DNA from: Comamonadaceae bacterium 2PF | GTDB taxonomy: Bacteria > Pseudomonadota > Gammaproteobacteria > Burkholderiales > Burkholderiaceae_C | Length of the DNA stretch: 41,986 bases | NCBI GenBank assembly: GCA_005502875.1 | Contig: SCMV01000034.1 | Span: 1-41,986 of the forward strand | Direction of reading: 5' to 3' | Shown here: one piece after another, positions 31,238 through 40,851 of the stretch | Position numbering within the stretch: position 1 is the stretch's first letter | Layout: every line of letters begins with the position of its first letter | Program-made: the position numbers and the translations under genes | The notes under the pieces: model-generated | What the model was told of the DNA's origin: nothing | Database searches by the model: none | What the model saw: the letters and a program-made list of their open reading frames with translations, nothing else

Positions 31238-32233
31238 ATGGCCGAAACCCGCATCGCCGCGTCCTTTGCCCAATTGCTGTACGAGTACCTGGACCGCCAG
31301 GGGCTCGATGGTCAGCGCGTGCTGGGCCCCCGCCCCGAGCCTTCGCAGCACTTCGTGCCGATGAGCCAGTGGCAGGACTGGCTGCGCCGGGTTGACGCCC
31401 TGGAAGGCCGGCCTGGGCTTGGGTTGCGCATCGCGGAAGGCGTCAGCGCCAGGCACTTTGGCGTGGTGGGCTACGCCGCCCTGGCTTGCAGCAACCTCGC
31501 CGAAGCCATGCAGCGCATGGAGCGCTACCATGCCTCTGTTTACGACGTGAACCCCGCGCACGTTTCGCTCGATGAAAAAGGCGTCACCATCGAATGGGGC
31601 GTCGAGCGGGGGCGCCCGGGTGCTCTGGTCGATGAGACCGCCATCGCCTCGCTGGTGCAGCTCGCCCGGGACATGACGGGGCGCTACTGGCCCGTGCGCC
31701 AGGTCGCCTTCGTCAACCCACCGCCGGCCGACGTGCAGCCGTACCACGACTTCTTCGGGGGCGAGGTGCTGTTCAACATGCCCATCACCCGCGTGGTCTT
31801 CGACATGGCTTACATGGCCATGCCGCTGCGCAAGTCCGACCCGGCGCTGGCCGACTTGCTCGACCAACAGGCGCGCCAGTTGCTGCAGCAGGTCTCCAAG
31901 GTGCCGGCCGTGGTCGATGCCTGGCGGCTCACCTTGGTGCCCCTGATCCGCGAAGGCCGCACCTCGCTGGCTGCGCTGGCCGAAGCCCACCACAGCAGCC
32001 CGCGAACCCTGCAGCGCCGCCTGGCCGAGCAGGGCACCACCTTCCAGCAGTTGCTGGATGACACCCGACGCCACCTGGCCGAGGCCCACCTGCTGGATGG
32101 GCACCTTGACCTGGCCGAGATCTCGCTGCTGCTGGGCTACTCCGAGCAAAGCGCCTTCACCCGGGCCTTCCGCGCCTGGACGGGGCTGCCGCCTGCGCAG
32201 TGGCGCCGCCGCCATCGCCTTGAAGCGGCCTGA
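31238..32233 (+). CDS. AraC-family transcriptional regulator (arabinose-binding-domain-like N-terminus)
   Basis: About 331 residues. Residues about 10-210 resemble the ligand-binding Arabinose_bd domain found in OruR-type regulators; the C-terminal about 100 residues hold two HTH motifs (TSLAALAEAHHSSPRTLQRRLAEQG and LDLAEISLLLGYSEQSAFTRAFRAWTG), with the AraC signature. ATG 31238 is chosen; an in-frame upstream start at 31145 gives an unlikely low-complexity extension. It is divergent from the desaturase gene and 47 bp before the DUF2804 gene, so it may control both. Ligand unknown, possibly a lipid or fatty acid judging by neighbours. Confidence 0.9.
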   Translation: MAETRIAASFAQLLYEYLDRQGLDGQRVLGPRPEPSQHFVPMSQWQDWLRRVDALEGRPGLGLRIAEGVSARHFGVVGYAALACSNLAEAMQRMERYHASVYDVNPAHVSLDEKGVTIEWGVERGRPGALVDETAIASLVQLARDMTGRYWPVRQVAFVNPPPADVQPYHDFFGGEVLFNMPITRVVFDMAYMAMPLRKSDPALADLLDQQARQLLQQVSKVPAVVDAWRLTLVPLIREGRTSLAALAEAHHSSPRTLQRRLAEQGTTFQQLLDDTRRHLAEAHLLDGHLDLAEISLLLGYSEQSAFTRAFRAWTGLPPAQWRRRHRLEAA

Positions 32234-32280
32234 ATCGGCATGAAGAGCCTGTCCCTGCCCACCACCGCCTTGGTCCGACC

Positions 32281-33306
32281 GTGAACGCCGCGCTGCCTCA
32301 CCTCGCCATCGAAGCCCTGCCCCTCGCACCAGACGCGGCGGTCGTCGGCGGCCGCTTGCAGGCCGGTCGTTATGTCGGGCGCTTGTCCGAGGTCGACTGG
32401 TCTGGCCTGAACGAAGCCCGGGCCCGCCCCGACTGGTGGCTGCGCTGCCACCACAAGCGTTGGACGTACGTCGGCATGGCCACCCCCACCGTGTTCATCG
32501 GCATGGCCATCGTCGACCTGGGCTGGTCCAACACGGCGTTTGCCTACGTGTTCGATCGCCTGCGCCAGCGCCTGGTGGTCGACTGGGACGCGGTGGGCCT
32601 GCCCAAGCTGTCGGGCCAGGTCACCAACGGCCCCTTGCAGTCTGGCGAGGCCTGGTTTCGCTCCTTCAATGGCCGGCTGGCCTTTCGCCCCGCGGCGGAC
32701 GACACGCTGCACATCGACTGGCGTGCCAAGGGCGTGAGCCTGCAAGCTGAACTCGACCTCGCCCGCACGCCGCCCAGCCTGCTGGCCATTGGCACGCCCG
32801 CAGGCGGCCTGGCCCACACCACGCACAAGACGTCGGCGCTGTCGGTGCGCGGCTGGGTGTCGGTGGACGGCCAGCGCCAGGGCCTGCACGAAGGCATCGC
32901 CAGCATCGACAGCTCCAACGGCCTGCTGGCGCGCAACACCGCCTGGCGCTGGGCCAGCGCGCACCGGCCGGGGCTGGGCTTGAACCTGCAGTCCGGCTTC
33001 TTCGGTGACCAGGAGAACGCGCTCTGGCTCGACGGCGACATCATCCCGCTGGGCGCGGCGCATTTCGAGTTCGACGCGGCCCAGCCGCTGGCCGACTGGC
33101 GCATCCGCACCGACGATGGCTTGGTTGACCTGCGTTTCAAGCCGCTGGGCGCGCGTTGTGGCGACAAGCGCGTGGTCATCGCCGCCAGCCGCTACATCCA
33201 GCCCGTGGGCCTGTTCGAGGGCACGGTGCGGCCATCGCTGACCGCGCCCGCGCGCCCTGTCAAAGACCTGCTCGGCGTCACCGAAGACCACCACTCCATC
33301 TGGTGA
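32281..33306 (+). CDS. DUF2804 domain protein
   Basis: A 341-residue protein whose sequence RWTYVGMATPTVFIGMAIVDLGWSNTAFAYVFD and following beta-rich repeats fit DUF2804, a family of unknown function related to lipid-binding or carotenoid/hydroxysteroid-like beta proteins. No signal peptide or membrane helix is seen. The start is GTG 32281; no strong ribosome site precedes it. It follows the AraC gene by 47 bp and is convergent with amiE at 25 bp. Its recurrent partnership with sterol desaturases is recalled but not tested; no reaction can be given. Confidence 0.8.
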   Translation: MNAALPHLAIEALPLAPDAAVVGGRLQAGRYVGRLSEVDWSGLNEARARPDWWLRCHHKRWTYVGMATPTVFIGMAIVDLGWSNTAFAYVFDRLRQRLVVDWDAVGLPKLSGQVTNGPLQSGEAWFRSFNGRLAFRPAADDTLHIDWRAKGVSLQAELDLARTPPSLLAIGTPAGGLAHTTHKTSALSVRGWVSVDGQRQGLHEGIASIDSSNGLLARNTAWRWASAHRPGLGLNLQSGFFGDQENALWLDGDIIPLGAAHFEFDAAQPLADWRIRTDDGLVDLRFKPLGARCGDKRVVIAASRYIQPVGLFEGTVRPSLTAPARPVKDLLGVTEDHHSIW

Positions 33307-33331
33307 TGGTCAGCCGCGCGGCCCGGCGGCT

Positions 33332-34372
33332 TCACTCGTACTTCAGCCGCGCGTCATTGGGGATGCCTTCTATCGGGCACTCCGCCGTGCCCACCGTGGG
33401 CCGCGTGATGGCTTCGACCTTGGCCTGCGTGCCCAGCGGGTCGGCCACCCACTCGCGGTAGAAGCTGAAGGGGCACTCGGCCACGCCCTTGTCGCCCTCG
33501 CCCGAATTGATCTTGCCGGTGTAGCCGCGGTGCAGCAGCTTGAACAAATGGTTCTGCGACTGGCCGGTGGAGCGCGCGTCGCGGATCAGGCGCTTGCTCA
33601 GCTGCGCATACTGGATGCCGTAGTCCTCTTCGCCGCATTCGCCCAGCGTGCGCCCGTCAAAGCCGATGATGGCGCTGTGTCCAAAGTAGCTGTAGACGCC
33701 GTCGAAGCCCGCCGCGTTGGCCACCGCCACGTAGCAGTTGTTGGCCCAGGCCATGGACTTGGAGATCATCACCTGCTGCTCCTTGGCCGGGTACATGTAG
33801 CCCTGGCAGCGGATGACCAGCTCGGCGCCCTTCATCGCGCAGTCGCGCCAGATCTCGGGGTAGTTGCCGTCGTCGCAGATGATGAGGCTGACTTTCAGGC
33901 CCTTGGGGCCGTCCGACACGTAGGTCTGGTCGCCGGGGTACCAGCCTTCGATGGGCGTCCACGGCATGATCTTGCGGTACTTCTGAACGATCTCGCCCTG
34001 GTCGTTCATCAGGATCAGCGTGTTGTAGGGCACCTTCTTGGGGTGCTCTTCGTGGCGCTCGCCGGTCAGCGAGAACACGCCCCACACCTTGGCGTTGCGG
34101 CAGGCCTGCGAGAACACCTCGGTCACGTCACCGGGGATGTTGACGGCCGTCTCCATCATCTCGGCCTTGTCATACATGATCCCGTGGGTGCTGTACTCGG
34201 GGAAGATGACCAGGTCCAGGCCGGGCAGGCCCAGCTTCATGCCCTCGATCATTTGTCGGATCTTGTGCGCGTTCTCAAGCACCTCGGCGGTGGTGTGCAG
34301 CCGGGGCATCTTGTAGTTGACGACTGCGACGCCGACGGTGTCGTCGCTGCTGGAAATGTCACCGTGAAGCAT
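33332..34372 (-). CDS. amiE: Aliphatic amidase (nitrilase superfamily)
   Basis: A 346-residue cytosolic amidase, the same length as Pseudomonas AmiE and colinear with it. It hydrolyses short aliphatic amides such as acetamide to the acid and ammonia. The catalytic residues are Glu59 (FPEYS), Lys134 (KYRKIMPW) and Cys166 ([12 protein letters not shown]), at the known positions. ATG 34372 with AGGAG upstream is clear; the frame runs upstream without a supported start. No amide transporter or AmiC/AmiR is present. The AraC-type gene upstream on the same strand is the likely regulator. A formamidase is the nearest alternative. Confidence 0.95.
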   Translation of the reverse strand: MLHGDISSSDDTVGVAVVNYKMPRLHTTAEVLENAHKIRQMIEGMKLGLPGLDLVIFPEYSTHGIMYDKAEMMETAVNIPGDVTEVFSQACRNAKVWGVFSLTGERHEEHPKKVPYNTLILMNDQGEIVQKYRKIMPWTPIEGWYPGDQTYVSDGPKGLKVSLIICDDGNYPEIWRDCAMKGAELVIRCQGYMYPAKEQQVMISKSMAWANNCYVAVANAAGFDGVYSYFGHSAIIGFDGRTLGECGEEDYGIQYAQLSKRLIRDARSTGQSQNHLFKLLHRGYTGKINSGEGDKGVAECPFSFYREWVADPLGTQAKVEAITRPTVGTAECPIEGIPNDARLKYE

Positions 34373-34531
34373 GGCGGGCTCCTCAAAAAGGGCAGACGGA
34401 ACAAAGCCCTGCCATTGTTCGAAGCCACCTGCACGCGCCCAATACGTTGTTTGACGTACGGGCCCTGGCACGCTTTTGCAGGCCTTGCGCAGGCCTTGCC
34501 CCGCGCCCCGTTGGACCGTCCGCCGGGCCCG

Positions 34532-35572
34532 TCAGACGCCGGCGGCGTTCGCCTTGCCGTACTGCGCCGGGCTCACACCGGCACGTGCCTTGAAGGCGCG
34601 GATGAAGTTGGCCGGGTTGGTGTAGCCCAGCAGCTCGGCCACGTCGGCCACGCGCAGCTGGCCCTCGCGCAACCACTGGCAGGCGCGCTCGTGGCGGATC
34701 TCGTTGGCCAGCTCGCGGAAGGTGGTGCCCTGCGCCGCCAGGTGGCGCGCCAGCGTGCTGGTCGAGACGTTCATGATCGCGGCGAGTTCGTCTTGCGTGG
34801 GCTGGTGTGCCTGGGCCTGCGACAGCATCATCGCGACCCACTCGCGCCAGTCGCGTTGGTCCTGCTCCAGGTGGTGGATCAGCTTGACGTCCAGGCGCTG
34901 CCGGATCTCGGCCAGGTTCGTCGCGTGCGCCAGGGGCATGGGCGTGCGCGCGAGCACCTCGGCGTCGATGACGATGCGCAGCGTGGGCAGCCCGCCTTGC
35001 CCGAAGTGGCAGCGGCCCGGCTTGAGCGCGTCGTAGCGCTGCGTGTCGGGCGGCGCGGGCGAGAACAGGTAGGCGTCGTAGCTTGGCATGTCGTCGCGCA
35101 ACAGGCCTTGCAGCTGCGTGTGAAAACTCATCAAGGTCAGGTCGTAGGCCAGCACCATCACGTCGTAGGGCACGGGCTGGATGGGCTGCCAGCTCAACTC
35201 GTAAGCCGAGCCCACCTGGCGCGTGTGCATCGAGAAGCTGGGCGTGACCAGCACGTAGTAGTGGGCGCACAGGTCCAGGCTCTCTTTGACGTTGGCGCAG
35301 CAGAGCATGCCCAGCCCCAGCTCGCCGAACTGGCCTGGCCCCGTCGTCGCACCGATGCGCATGCCCAGGTCGCGCTGGCCGCCGCTGGCCTCGGTCAGCA
35401 GGCGCGTGGCCGCGATGACCTGGTCGGGCGACAGCAGCGCGTCGTTGTGCCGCAGGCTGGCGCGCGCGACGCCGGCTTCGTCCAGGGCCGGTGTGCAATC
35501 GATGCCTTGTTCTTCGAGGATCTGAACCAGCAGCGCCACGTAGCGCGCCGGAACTTTGCTTGTTTTGCTCAT
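34532..35572 (-). CDS. AraC-family transcriptional regulator
   Basis: About 346 residues. The N-terminal about 210 residues form an Arabinose_bd-type ligand domain; the C-terminal part has the double HTH (TQDELAAIMNVSTSTLARHLAAQGTTF and LRVADVAELLGYTNPANFIRAFKARAGVSPAQYGK). It is divergent from the carboxylesterase (35738), with 21-bp-spaced direct repeats between, and lies 159 bp upstream of amiE on the same strand; it may control either. Start ATG 35572 is preferred; 35581 is also possible because neither has a strong ribosome site. The effector is unknown; esters or amides would fit the neighbours. Confidence 0.9.
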   Translation of the reverse strand: MSKTSKVPARYVALLVQILEEQGIDCTPALDEAGVARASLRHNDALLSPDQVIAATRLLTEASGGQRDLGMRIGATTGPGQFGELGLGMLCCANVKESLDLCAHYYVLVTPSFSMHTRQVGSAYELSWQPIQPVPYDVMVLAYDLTLMSFHTQLQGLLRDDMPSYDAYLFSPAPPDTQRYDALKPGRCHFGQGGLPTLRIVIDAEVLARTPMPLAHATNLAEIRQRLDVKLIHHLEQDQRDWREWVAMMLSQAQAHQPTQDELAAIMNVSTSTLARHLAAQGTTFRELANEIRHERACQWLREGQLRVADVAELLGYTNPANFIRAFKARAGVSPAQYGKANAAGV

Positions 35573-35644
35573 GCAGGTCATGCTGCGGGAGCGCCGCAGG
35601 GGGGCGACTTAAGGACTTTCACCAGTGTCGCGCCTGGCTGCGGA

Positions 35645-35675
35645 GAAATGACAAGTCGATGCAGGGAAATGACAA
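35645..35675 (+). promoter_or_regulatory. Direct repeats, likely AraC operator upstream of carboxylesterase
   Basis: GAAATGACAA at 35645-35654 repeats exactly at 35666-35675, a 21-bp step of two helical turns. It lies 62 bp before the carboxylesterase start and between it and the divergent AraC gene. Direct repeats with this spacing are the usual AraC-family activator site. Confidence 0.6.
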
Positions 35676-35737
35676 CCTGCACCCGACAGCGCCTGCCCAC
35701 AATGCGCCCACCTTTGACCCTCCAGGAGGACGCACAC

Positions 35738-37396
35738 ATGCCGCAATCACCCGCCGACAGGCGCATCACCGGGGCCACCCGGGCCACCTTGGTCACCTTC
35801 GCCCTGGCCCTGTCCAACTGGGTCGGGTCCGCGCAAGCCGCACCCGCGCCGGTGCCCACGCAGGCCGGCTGGGTGCAGGGCCTGAATGGCACCGATGGCG
35901 GCACCGTCTACATGGGCCTGCCGTTTGCCCAGCCACCGGTGGGCGAGCTGCGCTGGAAGGCCCCCGCGCCCGTGCAGCCCTGGCAGGGCGTGCGCCTGGC
36001 CGACCGCGCCGGCCCCGCCTGCAAGCAGGACGCCTTGCTGCCGCCCGCCGGCGTGCCCGGCTCCAGCGAAGACTGCCTCTACCTCAACGTGCACGTGCCG
36101 CCTGGCGTGCAAGCCGGCAGCAACGCGCCGGTGATGGTGTGGGTCCACGGCGGCGCCTTCCTGACGGGCGCCGGCTCCCAGTACGACGGCAGCCGACTGG
36201 CGCAGACCACCGGCACCATCGTCGTCACCGTCAATTACCGCCTGGGCATCTTCGGCCTGATGGCGCTGGATGCCTTGAGCGCCGAAGACCCGGCCGGCAA
36301 CCACGCTCTGCAGGACCAGCAGGCCGCCCTGCGCTGGGTTCAGCGCAACATCGCCAACTTCGGCGGCGACGCCAAACGGGTGACGCTGTTCGGCCAGTCG
36401 GCCGGCAGCATCAGCGTGTGCCAGCAGCTCGTCTCGCCAGCTGCGGCAGGCCTGTTCCAGCGCGCCATCTTGCAAAGCGGGCCCTGCACCCTGGGCACCT
36501 TGAAGCGAGAGCAGGCCGTGGCCACGGGCAACGCCCTGGCGCTCAAGCTGGGTTGCCCGGCGGGCCCGTCGCAGCTCGCCTGCCTGCGCAGCAAGTCCAC
36601 CGACGAGGTCTTCAACGCCGCGCCCTCGATCGACTTCGAAGACCCGCGCACCCTGCTGGGCCTGTCGCCCTGGGTGGACGGCGTGATCCTGCCCGCCGCG
36701 CCCAAGGACCTGGTGCGGCAAGGCAAGTTCCACCGCGTGCCGACGATGGTGGGCGCCACCCGAGAAGAAGGCCGCCTGTTCGTGGCGCTGGCCTACGACC
36801 TGCGTCGCGGCTCACCGCTGACCGAGGCCGAGTACAAGGCCCTGGTCACCGACATCGCGGGCAGCGCCACGCTGGCCTCCATCGTCACGCTGGACTACTC
36901 CAGCAAGCGCCTGGGCTCGCCCAACCTGGCCGCATCGGCCCTGCTGACCGACGCCATGTTCGCCTGCGGCACGCAGTCGGCCGCGCGCAGCCTGTCGGTC
37001 CACGTGCCCACCTATGCCTACGAGTTCCAGGAGCCGCAGGTGCCCCAGCTGGCACCCGATCCCTTCATGAACTGGGGGGCTTACCACGCGTCCGAGCTGC
37101 CCTTCCTGTTCCAGTCCCGCATCGCGACCACGCCGCCCAGCCCCGACCCGGCCGACGTGGCCTCGCCGGCGCAGCTGCAGCTGTCGGCCCAGATGGCGCA
37201 GTACTGGGGCCGCTTCGCCGCCACGGGCAACCCCAACGGAGGCGGTCAGCCGAACTGGCCGCGCTTCAACAAGCTGACCTCGCCCACGCAACAGCTGACC
37301 ACGCCCAAGGTGTCGACCAACCTCTTCGGCGGCGTTTACGCCAAGCACCAATGCCTGATCTGGGACACGGCCACGGCGCTTGGCATCGGATTGTGA
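35738..37396 (+). CDS. Secreted type-B carboxylesterase
   Basis: About 552 residues. Signal peptide (about 1-35, ending SAQA) and mature alpha/beta hydrolase of the carboxylesterase/cholinesterase family. The nucleophile is Ser221 in GQSAG (usually GESAG), the acid is in TREEG (Glu343 or Glu344), and the histidine is in GAYHASELPF (His450). The oxyanion-hole region HGGAFLTGAG is present. AGGAGG precedes ATG 35738, so the much longer frame that continues upstream is not the gene. It is divergent from an AraC regulator and is probably induced by it. It is exported to the periplasm or medium and hydrolyses esters; the substrate is unknown. Confidence 0.92.
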   Translation: MPQSPADRRITGATRATLVTFALALSNWVGSAQAAPAPVPTQAGWVQGLNGTDGGTVYMGLPFAQPPVGELRWKAPAPVQPWQGVRLADRAGPACKQDALLPPAGVPGSSEDCLYLNVHVPPGVQAGSNAPVMVWVHGGAFLTGAGSQYDGSRLAQTTGTIVVTVNYRLGIFGLMALDALSAEDPAGNHALQDQQAALRWVQRNIANFGGDAKRVTLFGQSAGSISVCQQLVSPAAAGLFQRAILQSGPCTLGTLKREQAVATGNALALKLGCPAGPSQLACLRSKSTDEVFNAAPSIDFEDPRTLLGLSPWVDGVILPAAPKDLVRQGKFHRVPTMVGATREEGRLFVALAYDLRRGSPLTEAEYKALVTDIAGSATLASIVTLDYSSKRLGSPNLAASALLTDAMFACGTQSAARSLSVHVPTYAYEFQEPQVPQLAPDPFMNWGAYHASELPFLFQSRIATTPPSPDPADVASPAQLQLSAQMAQYWGRFAATGNPNGGGQPNWPRFNKLTSPTQQLTTPKVSTNLFGGVYAKHQCLIWDTATALGIGL

Positions 37397-37527
37397 AATC
37401 CGAGCGGTTTGCCTGGGCTCCAAGGCCATAGGCGGGCGCTCCTGCAAGGTCACACGCGATGGCGCACAATCGCGCCCTCTGCGTGCCCCGAGGGTGCGCC
37501 TGCCCGATGCCACCAAGGAGACCGCCC

Positions 37528-39036
37528 GTGCCCAGCCCACTCGATCGCCTGCAGCGCCTCGATGTGTCCGCCATGCGGCGTGGCATCGAAAAAGAAGGCC
37601 TGCGCGTGCTGCCCGATGGCTCCCTGGCGGCCGACGCCCACCCGCGCGCCCTGGGCTCGGCCCTGACCCACCCGCACATCACCACCGACTTCAGCGAGTC
37701 GCAGCTCGAACTCGTCACGGGCGTGCACGCCGGCATCGGCGACTGCCTGCGCGAGCTCACCGACATCCACCGCGAGGTGCTGCAAGCCATCGGCCCGCAG
37801 CGCATGTGGGCCAGCTCCATGCCCGGCCACCTGCCGCCCGACGGCGCCATCCCCATCGGCTACTACGGCAGCTCCAACGTGGGCCAGGCCAAGCGCGTCT
37901 ACCGCAATGGTTTGGTGCACCGCTACGGCGCGCGCATGCAGACCATCAGCGGCATCCACTACAACTGGTCGGTGCAAGGCGCCACCACCGAGGACTACTT
38001 CGCGCTGATCCGCAACTTCCGCCGCCACGTCTTCGTGCTGCTGATGCTGTTCGGTGCCTCGCCCGCCGTCACCAAGGGCTTCGTGGCCGGGCTCGATCAC
38101 GGCCTGCAGCCCCTGGGCGACGACACCCTGCACCTGCCGCACGCCACCTCGCTGCGCATGGGCCGCCTGGGCTACCAGAGCGACGCGCAAAGCGCGCTGT
38201 GCGTGAGCTACAACCACCTCGACGGCTACGCCCGTTCGCTGCACGGCGCGCTGATCGGCTCGCACCCGCCTTACGAGGCCCTGGGCATCCAGGCGCCCGA
38301 CGGCAGCTACCGCCAGCTGGGCACCAGCCTGCTGCAGATCGAAAACGAGTTCTACAGCCCCATCCGCCCCAAGCGCGTGACCCAACCTGGCGAGCGCCCG
38401 CTGCACGCCCTGCGCGAGCGCGGCGTCGAGTACGTCGAGGTGCGCTGCATGGACCTGCAGCCCGAGCTCACCGTGGGCATCGACGAGCACACCCTGCGCG
38501 TGCTCGACGTCTTCCTGCTGTGGGCGATGACCTCCGAGAGCCCACCCGACTCGCCGCAAGAGATCCGCGAGCTGGTCGACAACCAGCGCCTGGTGGCCTC
38601 GCGCGGCCGCGAGCCCGGCTTGAGCCTGCGCCGCAACGGCGACAGCGTGCTGCTGTCAGACTGGGCCGCCGACGTCATGGCGCAAGGCCTGCCTCTGGCG
38701 CGCCACCTCGACGAGGTGCACCACACCGACGCCTTCTCGCAAGCCTGGCGCAAAGCCACGCAAGACCTGCAACAGGCCGACCACCTGCCCTCGGCCCGCG
38801 CCTTGCAAGCCATGCGGCAACTGCACGCGGGCGAGCACGCGGCCTTTGGCCTGGCCGCCTCCGAGCGCGTGGGCCAGGCCCTGCTGGCCCAGCCTTTGAG
38901 TGCGGCCGAGCGCGAAGCCGCGCTGTTGCGCGCCAACCGCTCGTGGCAGGCCCAGGCCGAAATCGAAGCCACAGACCGCCTTACATTCGAGGCGTACCGA
39001 CAGCAGTTCCTGGACCCGGCGCGCCTGGTGGTTTGA
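37528..39036 (+). CDS. gshA: Glutamate-cysteine ligase (gamma-glutamylcysteine synthetase)
   Basis: A 502-residue protein of the proteobacterial (E. coli) GshA type, which joins glutamate and cysteine with ATP as the first step of glutathione synthesis. Conserved stretches are RRGIEKEGLRV near the N-terminus, TTDFSESQLELVTG, GYYGSSNVGQAKRVYRNGL, SGIHYNWSV and YVEVRCMDLQP. The start is GTG 37528 because AAGGAG lies seven bases upstream; an ATG at 37459 or 37507 in the same frame is less likely. It follows the carboxylesterase by 131 bp and may have its own promoter. Glutathione would serve the glutaredoxin-type ArsC and persulfide dioxygenase encoded earlier in the window. Confidence 0.95.
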   Translation: MPSPLDRLQRLDVSAMRRGIEKEGLRVLPDGSLAADAHPRALGSALTHPHITTDFSESQLELVTGVHAGIGDCLRELTDIHREVLQAIGPQRMWASSMPGHLPPDGAIPIGYYGSSNVGQAKRVYRNGLVHRYGARMQTISGIHYNWSVQGATTEDYFALIRNFRRHVFVLLMLFGASPAVTKGFVAGLDHGLQPLGDDTLHLPHATSLRMGRLGYQSDAQSALCVSYNHLDGYARSLHGALIGSHPPYEALGIQAPDGSYRQLGTSLLQIENEFYSPIRPKRVTQPGERPLHALRERGVEYVEVRCMDLQPELTVGIDEHTLRVLDVFLLWAMTSESPPDSPQEIRELVDNQRLVASRGREPGLSLRRNGDSVLLSDWAADVMAQGLPLARHLDEVHHTDAFSQAWRKATQDLQQADHLPSARALQAMRQLHAGEHAAFGLAASERVGQALLAQPLSAAEREAALLRANRSWQAQAEIEATDRLTFEAYRQQFLDPARLVV

Positions 39037-39079
39037 CGCAGGCGGGGCCGGGCACCCTCAGCCCCTTGCCTTGCCTCAC

Positions 39080-40825
39080 ATGCGCCACCAGCCTTCGCTC
39101 CGCACCGGTCTGTTCAGCCTGATCCTGGGCCTGGCCTTCGGGCTGGGTGCCACGCTTGCCGCCGTGGCGCCCACGCCTGCGCAGGCGAAGCCGCACCACA
39201 CCGCCAGCCACGCGTCCAGCCCGGCCTCGCAGGGCGCCTCACAGCCGGTCGCAGCCAACACGGCGCCCAACGCAGGTGCCAACGCTGCCCGCCCACCCGA
39301 AGCTGTCATCGAAGAACCCGCCACGCTGCACCTGGCCAACCGGCCCATCCTCACGCTGCAGACGGCCTTCCTGGGCATGACGCCTGAAGAGCGCGTGCGC
39401 CGCGCCAGCCACAACATCGACCAGGCGCTGGCCGCTGGGGGGCCGGGCCGCGTCACCACCCGCTCCACGCCCGAAGGCGAGCTGATCTTCATCGACGGCG
39501 TGATGACCATCGTGCTGCACGCCGCCGACGCCGACCCGCTGCTGGGCGACACCCTGACCAGCCTGATCGATCGCACCGTGGCCGCGCTGAACCTGGCCAT
39601 CCGCGAAACGCAAGAAGGCCGCGACACCCGCAGCCTGCTCACCAGCCTGGCCTGGGTGCTGGGCGCCACCACCGTGGCCGCCGCGCTGCTGTGGGCCCTG
39701 GGCCACCTGCGCGACGCCGCCCTGCGTTTGCTCGAGCGCTACCTGGACACCAAAACCCGCAAGCTGGCCGACGCCCAGGTGCTGCGCCGTGGCCGTGTGC
39801 GCCAGGCCGTGGGCCACCTCGACACCGCCTTGAGCTGGGGCCTGGGCCTGCTGGTGGCCTATGGCTGGCTGAGCTTTTCACTGCAGCAGTTCCCGTACAC
39901 GCGGCCCTGGGGCGAAGGCCTGCGCCGCTTCCTGGTGGGGGCCGTGCTGGAGCTGGGCAGCGGCATCGTGCACGCCGTGCCCGGCCTGGTGGTGGCTGGC
40001 CTGATCCTGCTGCTGGCGCGCGCCGTGGTGGGCGGCCTGGCGCGCGTTTTCCATCGCGTTGAAACCGGCCACCTCACGCTCAGCTGGTTGCGCCCCGACG
40101 CGGCCACGCCCACCCGTCGCGTGGCCTCTTGGGTGATCTGGATCTTCGCGCTGGCCATGGCCTACCCCTACCTGCCCGGCGCTGAAACCGAGGCCTTCAA
40201 GGGCATGTCGGTGCTGGTGGGCTTGATGCTGTCGCTGGGCGCGTCCAGCTTCGTGGCCCAGGTCGCAGCGGGCCTGATCCTGACCTACAGCAACACCCTG
40301 CGCAAAGGCGAGTACGTGCGCGTGGGCGAACACGAAGGCACCGTGCTGGAAGTGGGCGCCTTCAACACCCGCATCCGCACCGGCCTGGGCGAAGAGATCG
40401 TGCTGCCCAACAACATCATCGCCAACGGCGCCACCAAGAACTACTCGCGCGAGGTGCAGGGCCCCGGCTACATCGTCGACACCACCGTCACCATCGGCTA
40501 CGACACGCCATGGCGCCAGGTTGAAGCCATGCTGATCGAAGCCGCGCGCCGCACCCCCGGCGTGCTGGGCACCCCCGCGCCGCGTGTGTACCAAACCGCC
40601 TTGAGCGACTGGTACCCCGAGTACCGCCTGGTGGCCCAGGCCATCCCCGATCAGCCGCGCCCGCGCGCCGAGGTGCTCAGCGCCCTGCACGCCAACATCC
40701 AGGACCTGTTCAACGAAAACGGCGTGCAGATCATGTCGCCGCACTACGTGCTCGACCCGCACGAGCCCAAGCTGGTGCCCAAGGCCAAGTGGTTCACCCC
40801 ACCGGCCCAGGGCCCCAAGGCCTGA
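39080..40825 (+). CDS. MscS-family mechanosensitive ion channel
   Basis: A 581-residue protein with a signal-peptide-like N-terminus (ending near AQA), an Ala/Pro-rich linker and a periplasmic part up to about 190. It then has four to five membrane helices with the MscS pore and beta domain (SLGASSFVAQVAAGLILTYSNTLRKGEYVRVGEHEGTVLEVGAFNTRIRT, residues about 385-435). The VRVGEHEGTV and NNIIANGATKNYSR stretches are typical. It protects against hypo-osmotic shock; the larger N-terminal region places it with the bigger MscS-like proteins rather than E. coli MscS. It starts 43 bp after gshA and may be co-transcribed. Confidence 0.92.
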   Translation: MRHQPSLRTGLFSLILGLAFGLGATLAAVAPTPAQAKPHHTASHASSPASQGASQPVAANTAPNAGANAARPPEAVIEEPATLHLANRPILTLQTAFLGMTPEERVRRASHNIDQALAAGGPGRVTTRSTPEGELIFIDGVMTIVLHAADADPLLGDTLTSLIDRTVAALNLAIRETQEGRDTRSLLTSLAWVLGATTVAAALLWALGHLRDAALRLLERYLDTKTRKLADAQVLRRGRVRQAVGHLDTALSWGLGLLVAYGWLSFSLQQFPYTRPWGEGLRRFLVGAVLELGSGIVHAVPGLVVAGLILLLARAVVGGLARVFHRVETGHLTLSWLRPDAATPTRRVASWVIWIFALAMAYPYLPGAETEAFKGMSVLVGLMLSLGASSFVAQVAAGLILTYSNTLRKGEYVRVGEHEGTVLEVGAFNTRIRTGLGEEIVLPNNIIANGATKNYSREVQGPGYIVDTTVTIGYDTPWRQVEAMLIEAARRTPGVLGTPAPRVYQTALSDWYPEYRLVAQAIPDQPRPRAEVLSALHANIQDLFNENGVQIMSPHYVLDPHEPKLVPKAKWFTPPAQGPKA

Positions 40826-40851
40826 GCCGCACGAAGGTGAGGGGAGGGCCC

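Noticed and set aside
34466..34480. Sigma-54-like box TGGCACG-CTTT-TGCA
   Set aside because: The GG to GC spacing is one base short, and it points into the 3' end of the AraC gene, away from amiE.
33530..35737. Very long open frame continuous with the carboxylesterase (1288 codons in all)
   Set aside because: The part before 35738 is antisense to amiE and the AraC gene. The esterase has a clear ribosome site and signal peptide at 35738.
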